Assembly (NCBI GenBank): GCA_008477525.1
Contig: SPDT01000007.1
Location: 4,526,001 to 4,590,000 of the forward strand
Direction of reading: 5' to 3'
Length of the DNA: 64,000 nt
Source: Hypomyces perniciosus
Taxonomy: Eukaryota; Ascomycota; Sordariomycetes; Hypocreales; Hypocreaceae
Positions 23,616-33,318 of this stretch are shown here, piece after piece. A program made the translations under genes and the position numbers. The notes under the pieces were generated by a model. It did not search any database, was not told the DNA's origin, and was given only the letters and a program-made list of their open reading frames with translations. Numbering within the stretch: the stretch's first letter is position 1; the number at the start of each line of letters is the position of its first letter.

Positions 23616-25403
23616 CTATTGCCGGGACAGCCGAGCAGCCTTGAACCGACTTACCGGTTCTTGGCCGCCTTCGTCATCATCGACTAGTTGGATTGGAGAC
23701 TCATCTTGTTTTAGGAACCCACCTTCTCGTTGAATGAACTTCCTGCGCATTCGCTGATACTCATCAGCAACCTCCTGGTGAGTCACGGAATCATCAAGCT
23801 CGCCAGGTGGAATTGCGGCAAAGTTTGATTCCCGTTCAACCAAAGTGTCTGCAATTGTAGTTCCTTCTGGACCGGTTGGCGCTGGCCGCCGATCCTCATC
23901 CACGAAACGTGGAGGAATATCCATTGGCCCCTTGGGGGCGGCGCTTGCTGAGTCAATATTGTCTCTTGTTTTCTTGAACCGTGAAGCCTTCTTCACTGGT
24001 TGTGGTTCAGCAGGCCTTGATGAGCCAGAGCGCTCAACGATGTCGCCCAGTGGATCCACCACATCTCTCTTCTCACTACTCAGAGGAGCGACAGGTTCCT
24101 CTTCAGGAGCAATATCTAATGTTTGGGCAAATCGCACACCCTTCTTTGCTTCTGCGTCGCCTGTCTGCTTATCCTTGAGGCTCGATTTCAATGGAATAGC
24201 TCTGGATGCGTTTGGTGAAGACGAAGCTGCGGTGTCCTGTTTGACAACAATACGGCCTATACCCTCATCATTGTCGCTTGAATCCTGATCTTCCTGGACC
24301 TTGGCTTTCGGAGAACGGGACTTGATGCCGAGCTTCTTTTCTAGTTGAAGCATTCGTTGGCGGTATTGTTCCGTGATGACACTGCCTTTGTAGCGTCCAT
24401 ACTGGTCGTCTTCGTCATCTTCATCGTAATCTTCGTCTTCATCAAAGCCTTCGTCGTTGTCATCGAATCCAGAATCATCATCTGAGTCACCCTCTTCAAG
24501 CTCAAGCTCAGCTACGACAGCACCAACTTCGCTCATGCTGTACTTCAACATCTCTTGGCGCAAGGCAGCATCCTCTGTAGATTCATCCTCGGGAATAATG
24601 GGCGATTGTTTGCTGATGTCCTCGTGCTCCTTCGCAGTGTTCACGATTTGCTCGACACGTTTTGCCCTCCACGACATTTCAGGTTTCGGATCTTCAGCGG
24701 GTTGTATATCGTCTACAAACGACACTGTCTTCTTTGTGGCAACTTCAGGTTCGGCGAAATGTGACTTAGACCGGGTTTCTGGGTCCGGCTGTTGGGCTTT
24801 TGTGCCCGACTCTGTCGGTGTAACTGGAGCTTTAGAAGCGGATTCCTTTGTCTCGGAATCCGGGACTGAGGGATCTGTTACACCGGCCTTCTCAAGAACT
24901 TCCTTGATATGAGGCAATGATTCACCGGGCTTGTTCAACCGATATGATAGGACATTGTCATCGTCGTCCAGTTCCTCGACAATATCCGTAATAGCTTGGC
25001 CATCTTCATCGGTGGCATCTGGCTGACTGATGACTGTAGCGGCAGCATGCTTGTTTTCTGCCGTCTCCAGTTGCTTCTGCAAGCTCTCGATGTTTTTTGT
25101 GACATAGTCGATGCGTCGCTCGAGAACATTGATGATCTGGTCCTTGGTCTTGAAATTTGATTGACCAAAAACCTCGTCGATCTCTTTGCCATTTAGAAGT
25201 TCACCGTCGAACTCGTCATGGATACGGCGCAACTCCTTGGCCTGGTCAGCCTCAACGACCAACTCGATCTCCTCCTTGAGAGCTTCATATTCAGCATCCC
25301 AGGTCTGCCAGTGCTGCAAAGCGTTTTTCAGCTTCTGGACATTGTCCTCAAGCCGCAGACGATGCCTCTCTAGGTCGAGAAAGCTGTCCCTGGCATTAGA
25401 CAT
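23616..25403 (-). CDS. BUD27: Bud27/URI prefoldin-like chaperone subunit
   Basis: Single exon, 595 aa. Residues 1-130 form a prefoldin-like coiled-coil pair (start MSNARDSFLDLERHRLRL, later VFGQSNFKTKDQIINVLERR). Residues ~300-335 are very acidic (DSDDDSGFDDNDEGF and following). The C-terminal ~100 residues (PPRFVDEDRRPAP, TIADTLVERE) match the conserved tail found in fungal URI proteins. The family helps assemble RNA polymerases together with R2TP/prefoldin-like complexes and links to TOR-regulated ribosome production; this is family knowledge. No intron was needed, and the ATG is the first in frame. Confidence 0.85.
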   Translation of the reverse strand: MSNARDSFLDLERHRLRLEDNVQKLKNALQHWQTWDAEYEALKEEIELVVEADQAKELRRIHDEFDGELLNGKEIDEVFGQSNFKTKDQIINVLERRIDYVTKNIESLQKQLETAENKHAAATVISQPDATDEDGQAITDIVEELDDDDNVLSYRLNKPGESLPHIKEVLEKAGVTDPSVPDSETKESASKAPVTPTESGTKAQQPDPETRSKSHFAEPEVATKKTVSFVDDIQPAEDPKPEMSWRAKRVEQIVNTAKEHEDISKQSPIIPEDESTEDAALRQEMLKYSMSEVGAVVAELELEEGDSDDDSGFDDNDEGFDEDEDYDEDDEDDQYGRYKGSVITEQYRQRMLQLEKKLGIKSRSPKAKVQEDQDSSDNDEGIGRIVVKQDTAASSSPNASRAIPLKSSLKDKQTGDAEAKKGVRFAQTLDIAPEEEPVAPLSSEKRDVVDPLGDIVERSGSSRPAEPQPVKKASRFKKTRDNIDSASAAPKGPMDIPPRFVDEDRRPAPTGPEGTTIADTLVERESNFAAIPPGELDDSVTHQEVADEYQRMRRKFIQREGGFLKQDESPIQLVDDDEGGQEPVSRFKAARLSRQ

Positions 25404-25574
25404 GTCGATTAGTTGAGATGGAGTGAGGCGGAATGTGATTCTGGACGGAGAGAAAATTTCGGTAACGACTCGCGAGGTTAGTTGAGGTGTGGTTAGGCGG
25501 ATGAATATCGGCTAATATTATCAGGTTGACCTGATGGTGTGACTAAGCCACTGTGGCACATTAGCTAAGGTACC
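25404..25574. other. BUD27 upstream region adjoining the MITE
   Basis: Contains the BUD27 promoter; the inverted-repeat element begins about 170 bp upstream of the start codon. No other feature seen. Confidence 0.5.
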
Positions 25575-25971
25575 TACCCGTAGGCTTGAGAGGGGGGAAA
25601 GTTGACTAAGGCTGGGGGCCTTAGTCGGGCAGCAAAAGCCGGGACAGGCACGAAACTCTGGGACACCTATTTTCTTGACATCCGATATTAGTAAAATTAA
25701 TTAATAAATATAAATAAATTTACTACTATATAGAGATAGCCATTACCGGATTTGAAATCATAAAGATTTTTCTTTAATTAGTTATATATCTGTCTCCCGA
25801 AACATAGTGGGGGTCCTCTGAAGTATCTTTATATATATAATTCTATATATAATTCTATATATAAAGGTACTTAAATGTAAACTGTCCGGGACTTTCTTGC
25901 CTGTCCCGGCTTTTGCTGCCCGACTAAGGCCCCCAGCCTTAGTCGACTTTCCCCCCTCAAGCCTACGGGTA
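25575..25971. mobile_element. MITE-like element with ~90-bp terminal inverted repeats
   Basis: Left arm 25575-25664 and right arm 25882-25971 are near-perfect inverted copies starting TACCCGTAGGCTTGAG; they differ by a 2-nt indel and a few substitutions. Each arm contains its own hairpin, GACTAAGGC...GCCTTAGTC (25604-25626 and 25922-25944). Outermost TA at both ends may be the target duplication, as in Tc1/mariner-type elements. The ~215-bp core is strongly AT-rich and codes for nothing, so the element is non-autonomous. It lies between BUD27 and the broken P450. Confidence 0.8.
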
Positions 25972-26078
25972 CATTATTATTGTAAGCTATGGCAGTTTGG
26001 ACTCTGTGGTTCTAATCTCCAAACCATTCTTCTGTAGTCACTGAGTACACCTCGTTTCAACATTCATTGATCGCTGCC

Positions 26079-27826
26079 ATGTCGAGCATGCTTGTGATAC
26101 TTGGTATTATTGCCTTGTTAAGCCTTCTCATCTATCACAAGTGTTTCCGAAATAAAGATGCCATGCTGTCAAGGCTCCCTCCGGGGCCGAAGCCTCTACC
26201 AATAGTTGGCAACATCCTGGATCTCCCGCCAGCAGGGACTGCTGAGTTTCAGCATTGGCTCAAATTCAAGGACACCTACGGCCCTATCAGCTCTGTCACA
26301 GTGTTGGGCCAGACAATGATTATTCTCCATGACAAGCAGGCAGCATCCGACATTATGGAGAAGATGTCGATGAAGACGTCTAATCGCCCGCGGATGCCTT
26401 TTGCGAATGAACTTTGTGGTCTGGCGAAATTTCTACCTAGTCAACAGTATGGTAGGTACAACATTTCGACAACATCGTAAGTTGATACACCAACAGATGG
26501 GTACAAAAGCAAACGCCGCCCGGTTCGCTAGCATTCAAGATGTGGAATCGAGACGGCTGCTGTATAGAATCCTAGGCGATCCTAAGAACTCTATCCGGCA
26601 TTTCAAAACGTGATTCAAGTTCTCCCTTGGGCCATGGCCATCTAAAGTTGAGTGCGATTAGATTATCTGACCAAGTAGGGCATCAATCTCACAGTGCGAC
26701 ATCTGCTATCATCCTGAAAGCAACCTACGGCTATTCTGTCGACCCGCACAAGTCCGATCCGTTGGTCAAATTGATCGAGGATATGATGGGGAACTTCTCG
26801 CGCGCTATGGTCCCCTTATCATGGATGGTTGACATTGCCTCTGCCCTCAGACATCTACCTGACTGGTTCCCGGGCACAGCGTTCAAGGAGACATCCCGGA
26901 GATGGAACAGGGTCAACTATTTGGCTGCGACTATTCCGTTCTCGTTTGTTCGGCGGCAAGTGGCAAACGGCACCCATCGGCCCTCATACGTATCATCCCA
27001 CATTGAACAGCAAGTGAGTGGCGACGGCTCAAAAAGTAGAGGGCTAGACCTGGATGCCATCAAGTGGACGGCCGGGATAATGTATGCCGGAGGCGCAGAT
27101 ACAACTGTGATAAGCCTAAGCGCCTTCGCATTGGCAATGATGATGTTTCCAGAGGCGCAGCATAAGGCACAGAAGGAAATCGATAGCGTGATTGGCACCG
27201 ATCGGCTTCCCCAATTCGAAGACCGAGAAATACTGCCATACACCTCAGCTCTCATCAAAGAAGTAATTCGGTGGTTCAACATCACGTCAATCAACACAGT
27301 CCATACGACTGATCAGGAGATTTTTTATGGCGGCTACCGCATCCCAGAGGGATCATATCTGCTTGCCTCAACATGGTGGTTTCTCCACGATCCCCAGACA
27401 TACCCGGATCCAATGTCTTTCAGTCTAGAAAGGTTCCTGGAGCCGCGTAACGAACCTGATCCAGCTGAAGCGTTTGGCTGGGGTCGCAGAATATGCCCCG
27501 GTCGGTTCTTTGCCGATGCCAGCCTGTTCATCACGATTGCGCGGATGCTGGCTACGCTTCACATCACTAAGGCGGTCGACGCCCAGGGGAGGCAGATTGA
27601 ACCCAAGCTGGAGTACACACCAGGGCTAAATACCACGCCAGGAGATTTCCAGTTCAACATTACTGTGAGGAGCGAGAGGCATGCGGAACTCATCCGTACC
27701 GTTGAGGTGGACCATCCATGGGAGAAGAGTGATGTGGTCAGCCTACTAAACCGCATTAGAGTGGATTGGTGCGTGCCAGTAGAAGCCCCTGATAGCCTAC
27801 CCATAAATCTTCTTTTTATAGGCTGA
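26079..27826 (+). pseudogene. Cytochrome P450, OrdA-like, broken by a frameshift
   Basis: Starts MSSMLVILGIIALLSLL (membrane anchor), then LPPGPKPLPIVGNILDLPP. Reading continues to PSQQYG (~26452), where the next conserved segment, FRQHRKLIHQQMG (C-helix), is in another frame with no room for an intron that would keep it. A second break at 26610-26694 is explained by an 85-bp GTGATT...CACAG intron. Downstream everything is intact to 27826: I-helix GGADTT, ExxR in KEVIRW, and heme loop FGWGRRICPGR. Without the frameshift it would be a typical microsomal fungal P450. It could be a recent pseudogene or a sequencing error. It is next to a MITE and decayed DNA, which favours real decay. No biosynthetic partner gene is adjacent. 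Confidence 0.8.
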
Positions 27827-29824
27827 CCAGCAGTCTAAGCGAATCACGAGCTTTTCCGTAAGGCCTCGGCGAAGAAGGCAAAGGACATGAAGGGCGTCGG
27901 CGAGATCGACATGAAGCTATGCAGAAATACAGACTACAGTGGGAGGGTTGGGAGGCTGTCGAGTTGCGCCGGGTTGGTCCCTCGCCCATTTGTCAAATGC
28001 AACATAACCTGCACTATCAGCTACAATTGCTGAGGTGTACACTTCACTGTTGTTGGCTTGGTACAACGGTTTGACGCCATATTGCAGTTCCATCAATGCC
28101 GATTTTCTTTGGCCTAACAAAGCTTAGGAACCGTTCCTCACCGGCATCTGGTGCTTGGATTCTAGGTGATATTTTCTTGATGGCCTAGAATACAGTACTG
28201 AGAAAGTATTGTGGCTATCCCTTTTATCCGACCTGCCATGCAAATTCTTTCCCCAGGGTAACCGTGGTCGCGGCTGGCACCAACACACTATGATGCCGTA
28301 CGATTTGCTCTGCAACGTCCGCTTTAATGACGAACCGCCCAAAATCATTCATCCCTTGCCAACATCCGGATAACCTGTCATATTCCAGCCGAATCGGAAA
28401 ACCACAAAAGTCAGGGCGCACTTCAATATAGCCCAAGTCGTTAGGCCATCCCTTTCACGCCACTCCCCGCAGCGATTGTTCCATGCCTATTCCACTCCAC
28501 CCGCAATGAGGGTTATTAGGCTCAGCGTAACATATTTCGCAGGGTTTTTTTTAGTGTTTTTGTTCTCCTTTTGCGGCCATTTCTACCTTTTATTCAAGGT
28601 TTAGCAAGTCAGTTACCGGCTTCTTTATCTATAAAGTTTCCAGTAAAGTCGATAACAGTTAAGTCATTGGTGAAGGTCGGCGACCCTTTAAAGACTAGAT
28701 TAAGACTATTATCCTGACCTCGATCTAAAAGGTTATCAAGACTTTGATATGTCGGTGTAATAATAAAGGGATTAATCAGGATTATTATGGCGATCATGGA
28801 AATCTACAGTGAGGATATATTTATTTTTTCCCCTAGGGAATTAGCTTTTAATCTATATATATTGGGCCATATCCTCTTTCTTCTTCTTTTCCCCTATCTA
28901 TGATAATATATATTAGTTCAAGGCTAGATCAAAGTTTACCGGATTTTTTTTATAAATATAGGCCTAGGTATGTTGGGTTGAGCAGGCCGGGGTCTTACCG
29001 CCTGTACGCGCTAGGGAACTCTTATCTGCTTATATAGCAGATACGAGCTGATGTGTCAGACTGTGCGGGCGCTTACAGCGCCTGTATTCCGCTTCTTCTT
29101 CGTGTTGGCTATGTGTATATATAGCGAGGCCACTACGGCATATTCTCTTTCATAGAATCAAGCTTCATTTACTCTCTCTCTATGCTCCACATAGCTGTGC
29201 CGCGCTCCGCCACAGTCTATTATTGTGTATTAGTCAGGTATATTATTGATGTTGGCTATGATGATAATGTGAGATGGGTTTTTGGTATTTTGGGGCATTT
29301 GCACTTTTTGCCCACCTTAGCTAATATTAATGTGCGACTGACTGTACTAAGCTGCCACCACAATTACTAACAAGTCGGAGTCCCGAGTTCCGGTCTCAAA
29401 ACTGAGCTCCTACATACTACTACTCATACTACCACTCTACTACGGCATAATGTAAGAATGTAGTACTAATACTGATAAGCATAACGAGGGAGCCTTAGTT
29501 AACCCACCGGTGTAAATAGGAGATAAAACTCCGTATGGAAGCTGAGGGTCGCAAAGCTGAGTAGCAATACTGTTGCCTGTGATAACAGCTCTCAAATACT
29601 GCCAACGGGGGCCATGCATGAAACAAATCGTCCAGTCTTGGAAGACTGGATTGGATCTGTGAAACAACTCATCTATTAAGCTGATTTGACCGGGTTTGGC
29701 ACAACATAAAATGTAGGTTGAGGTGTGTAAGAAATTTATAATAGAAGGCCCCGCCTTGAAGCACTATTTCTCACCCCAGAATTTCATTCCTCATCATCAG
29801 TTCCAACACAGACTCATAATAGTA
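27827..29824. other. AT-rich decayed interval, no intact gene
   Basis: Composition shifts to AT-rich between 28540 and 28970. Minus-strand open frames at 28224-28436 and 27917-28120 look protein-like (FCGFPIRLEYDRLSGCWQG; ALMELQYGVKPLYQ) but are short and broken, and I could not assign them; they may be remnants of one gene. A possible LTR-like segment lies at 28971-29372. ACT/TAG-rich simple sequence lies near 29403-29470. Confidence 0.5.
28971..29372. mobile_element. Possible solo LTR (weak)
   Basis: A segment starting TGTTGGGTTG and ending ACTAACA, ~400 bp, with TATATATAG near its middle. These ends and the promoter-like box are LTR-like. The flanking five bases (AGGTA and AGTCG) do not match, so there is no target duplication, and no reverse transcriptase is present nearby. 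Confidence 0.25.
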
Positions 29825-30862
29825 ATGGCAAGGTCCACCAAAACTCTTGAAGCCAAGTGCTTCTGTGGCTCTGTCCACTTCACAATTGATGTTCCTTCAT
29901 CAGTACTTCCTTTCCCAGTCTACCTTTGTCATTGTAGCCTGTGTCGCCTTGGGACCGGTGCCCCTTGCATCTTCCACATGGTGTTGCCAAAAGGACTGAA
30001 ACCCGACTTCATTGCTCCATCGACCGAGCAAAACCTCACCAGCTACTCCATCAAAGAGACCTCCTGCACCTACGACTTCTGCTCAACATGTGGATGCCAC
30101 ATAGCGGGTGTTGCGCTTGATCGAGAACAGTGGACGCCCTCTACATCCATTTTCACAGACCATGGCCCAAAGAACTTCCAGATCGATACCCATGTCTTTA
30201 GCAGGTCGGCGAAGGGCAGAGGCCTAGCTCAACTCTTGACCCACATGGATGATCGCGAACTTGGTGATTGGAACCCACCGGAAGATGATCCTCGATCAAA
30301 GGTCATTAAGTCGGAACCCGAAGTGGGTGAGGATGGAGAAGAACGGTTGCGCGCAGAATGCCATTGTGGCGGTGTATCCTTTACCATCAAGCGTCCCGGA
30401 GAAAAGATGCTTGGCGACGAACTTATAGGGTCCTTCATCTCCACTATCGACCCAAAGAAGTGGACGGGTGCGTTTGACGTTTGTGACGACTGTCGCCTTG
30501 TCAACGGAACCCATGTCATTGGATGGACTCTTGTACCGCTCTCTGTCTGCGAGCCAAGGATCAAGTCTGATCTCCTCGTTGGTACGGCCAAGACGTACAC
30601 ATCATCCCCAGGTGTCTTGCGGTCCTTCTGCGGTACCTGCGGCGCCACCGTCTTCTACTCCCGTGACGACCGCAACCCGTCCGAGGAGCGACAGATAGTT
30701 AATCTTGCAACGGGCATCCTTAGGGCACCGGAAGGGGTTATGGCCGAAAATTGGCTGACGTGGAGATCACCAGTATCCTGGTTAGACAATGGGAAGCGAT
30801 TCGATAAGGAATTCAGCGAAAGTTTGGGAAATGGGATGAAGGGGTTCGGCAAAAAAATGTGA
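29825..30862 (+). CDS. Two-domain GFA (CENP-V/GFA) family protein
   Basis: Single exon, 345 aa, start MARSTKTLEAKCFCGSV. Two tandem GFA-type zinc-binding domains: the first (~8-135) with CFCGSVHF, CHCSLCR and CSTCGC; the second (~175-325) with CHCGGVSF, CDDCR and CGTCGA. The family is named after glutathione-dependent formaldehyde-activating enzyme, but the substrate of most fungal members is unknown. No signal peptide or membrane segment, so probably cytosolic. An in-frame upstream extension lacks family sequence, so the ATG at 29825 was chosen. Confidence 0.9.
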   Translation: MARSTKTLEAKCFCGSVHFTIDVPSSVLPFPVYLCHCSLCRLGTGAPCIFHMVLPKGLKPDFIAPSTEQNLTSYSIKETSCTYDFCSTCGCHIAGVALDREQWTPSTSIFTDHGPKNFQIDTHVFSRSAKGRGLAQLLTHMDDRELGDWNPPEDDPRSKVIKSEPEVGEDGEERLRAECHCGGVSFTIKRPGEKMLGDELIGSFISTIDPKKWTGAFDVCDDCRLVNGTHVIGWTLVPLSVCEPRIKSDLLVGTAKTYTSSPGVLRSFCGTCGATVFYSRDDRNPSEERQIVNLATGILRAPEGVMAENWLTWRSPVSWLDNGKRFDKEFSESLGNGMKGFGKKM

Positions 30863-31556
30863 GATAGTATAAAGAAGTAAAACGGTGTTAGACAGGTTGA
30901 GGCAGACCTTAATATTCACTTTGATGGGTCAATGGCACAGCCATAGGTACCTATGCAGAATACGCACACTCATGACTCAATTATAATTTACGAACATACG
31001 TGTACTGATCTTTGGTATTATTTTTCATAAATGCCAGGAATACAAGAAGCTTGACGCACTGATGATATAGTTGCGTGTGATGATAAGATGGAATTGAAAG
31101 TTGTCATAGAATCGTAGTCCTGGTCCCGATAATAACCGGGATCCGGGACGCTATCGTAGTTTCTAATAGTAATCACTCTTCTCAAGCTTCAATTTCTTGA
31201 GGATCAAACTCTTATTATCTATTCTCAGAAAGTGGGAATCGGTTCAGAACAGCCTAGACGTTCCAAAACTCGCTGCAAGAGTCGATCAACAATCGGCATC
31301 AGTTTGGTGTTCGACTGCGAGACGATAAGAATACTATCCGACCTTAATTTTTTTGGCCGATGCCGGCGAGACTGCTGCCACACTCTCACTGTCACCAATC
31401 AATCCTCTCTCACTCAGGCTGCCTGTCTCTCACTGTAACAGTCGCCGAATCTCCCTGCAGGAACCTCTGTGACGCAATTCGATGCGTTATGCGTCGACAC
31501 GACCAACACGTCTCATTTCACAACTTATAGCGCAACGGTTGAAGGCTCTGCGCACG
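30863..31556. other. Intergenic, no gene seen
   Basis: 3' flank of the GFA gene and promoter of the first FPGS gene. A short imperfect palindromic CCCGG-rich patch (31118-31152) is present. Nothing else was recognised. Confidence 0.55.
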
Positions 31557-31782
31557 ATGGCTTCCGCAGGCCGCTCTTACAATGTACGCGCTCATGGATA
31601 CAGAAAATGAGTTTTCGATGTACTTCTTTCTAATCATTTGTTTTAGGATGCGATTGATGCGCTCAATTCGCTTCAGACGCCCTTTGCGGTGATTGAGGCT
31701 CGTCGAAAGGCGGGGATCAGACCTGACGCCGCATCCATCAGGGAAATGCGAACATATCTCACCAGAATTGGATACACTGTGC

Positions 31783-31836
<54 letters not shown>

Positions 31837-33245
31837 ATAGAAAAGCCGAAAGACTGATGTCTCCGACTAGCCTGCGGATCTTGATCGCCTGAATATCATT
31901 CATGTGGCCGGCACAAAAGGTAAAGGCAGTACCTGTGCCTTCGTTGACTCTATTCTCTCCCGATATCAGCGCAGCCATGGCGCACCCCACAAGACAGGCC
32001 TATTCATCTCTCCTCATCTCATCGCCGTGCGTGAGCGAATTCGCATCAACTCCTTACCCATATCGGAAGAACTGTTCGCCAAATACTTCTTTGAAGTATG
32101 GGACCGTCTTGAGGAGTCGAAGGAAGCCGCAGCGGACGATGTGCCGTTCGGTTCGAAGCCTATCTATGCCCGCTACCTCACACTGGTGAGCTGGCATACC
32201 TTCCTGCAAGAGGGTGTTGATGTAGCCGTGTATGAGACGGGTATTGGGGGAGAGTACGATGCAACGAATGTGGTTGAGAGGCCTGTTGCGTCAGGCATTA
32301 GCACGCTCGGCATCGACCATGTCTTTGCACTGGGTGATACAGTCGAGAAGATTGCCTGGCACAAAGCTGGAATCATGAAGAAAGGCAGCCCGGCATTCAC
32401 CATCGAACAGGTCCCCGGCGCAGCGGAAGTACTCAGAAAGAGGGCCGAGGAGAAGGAGGTCAATCTGCAAGCGTTGGATATTGATCTCCGGTTGAACGAC
32501 GTCGCAATCCGACCAAATGCAGCGTTTCAGAAAAAGAACGCAACACTGGCGGTTGCCCTTGCTGAAGCGGCCTTGAGGAAGCTTGGTTTGTTGGAAACCA
32601 GCTCTTCGGCACTGCCAAAGGAGTTTGTTGATGGCCTAGAGAAGTGCGTATTCAGGGGCCGTTGTGAGGTCAAGGTTGAGGACAAGGTAACTTGGCACGT
32701 CGACGGTGCGCACACCTCAGATAGTCTGAAGATGTCGTCGAAGTGGTTTTCCAACGAGATTGCCGGCAGGTAAGAGTCTCTATGAAAGACGGTGTCAAGT
32801 ATCGCAAAAACTAATCAAAGGCAGGACTGGCCCCAAGGTCATGATCTTCAACCAGCAAGGTCGCACAGAGGCCATCGACTTTCTCGAGCCCATATACAGG
32901 ACACTCAAAAACGAAGAGGACGACAAGCCAGCATTCGATCACGTAGTCTTCTGCACAAACGTCACCTACGCTAAGACGGGGTACAAACGTGACTTTGTGA
33001 ACAACCAGATAGACCCTGCTGAGATCGAGGAGATGACGGTGCAGAGGAAATTCGCGGGGAAGTGGTCTGAAATAGACCCCAAGGCCAAGGTGGTAGTCAT
33101 CCCGACAATCGAGGAGGCCTTGGACTATGCTCGCGGTATTGGGAAGGATCTAGGAGAGGGAGAGTCTGTTCAGGCTTATGTGACGGGAAGTTTGCATTTA
33201 GTGGGCGGCGCATTGGGAATATTGGAAGAAGCGGATGCTCTGTAG
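31557..33245 (+). CDS. Folylpolyglutamate synthase, paralogue A (no presequence)
   Basis: Adds glutamates to folates using ATP, which keeps folate in the cell and favours one-carbon enzymes. Exons 31557-31583, 31647-31778, 31871-32769 and 32825-33245 give 492 aa. Motifs: P-loop HVAGTKGKGSTCAF, GIGGEYDATNVV, LGIDHVFALGDTVEKIAWHKAGI, VDGAHTSDS and C-terminal VTGSLHLVGGALG. It begins MASAGRSYNDAIDALNSLQ, without an Arg-rich presequence, so it is probably cytosolic (inference). Introns are 63, 92 and 55 bp; the second is mostly a CT microsatellite. It faces a second FPGS gene tail to tail with 73 bp between stop codons. Confidence 0.93.
31784..31832 (+). repeat. CT microsatellite inside an FPGS intron
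   Basis: About 20 CT units with one interruption, between donor ACT|GTGCGT and acceptor GACTAG. Length variation here could affect splicing. Confidence 0.9.
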
Positions 33246-33318
33246 CCTCTGACTTCAAATTTACGACGGTGTTTATTTCAACATGGGTATAAAAGGGGTA
33301 TGGATAGAAGATTTAACA

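Noticed and set aside
26453..26497. A 45-bp intron (GTAGGT...CAACAG) in the P450
   Set aside because: It has good splice ends but would delete the conserved C-helix segment and still leave the frame wrong.
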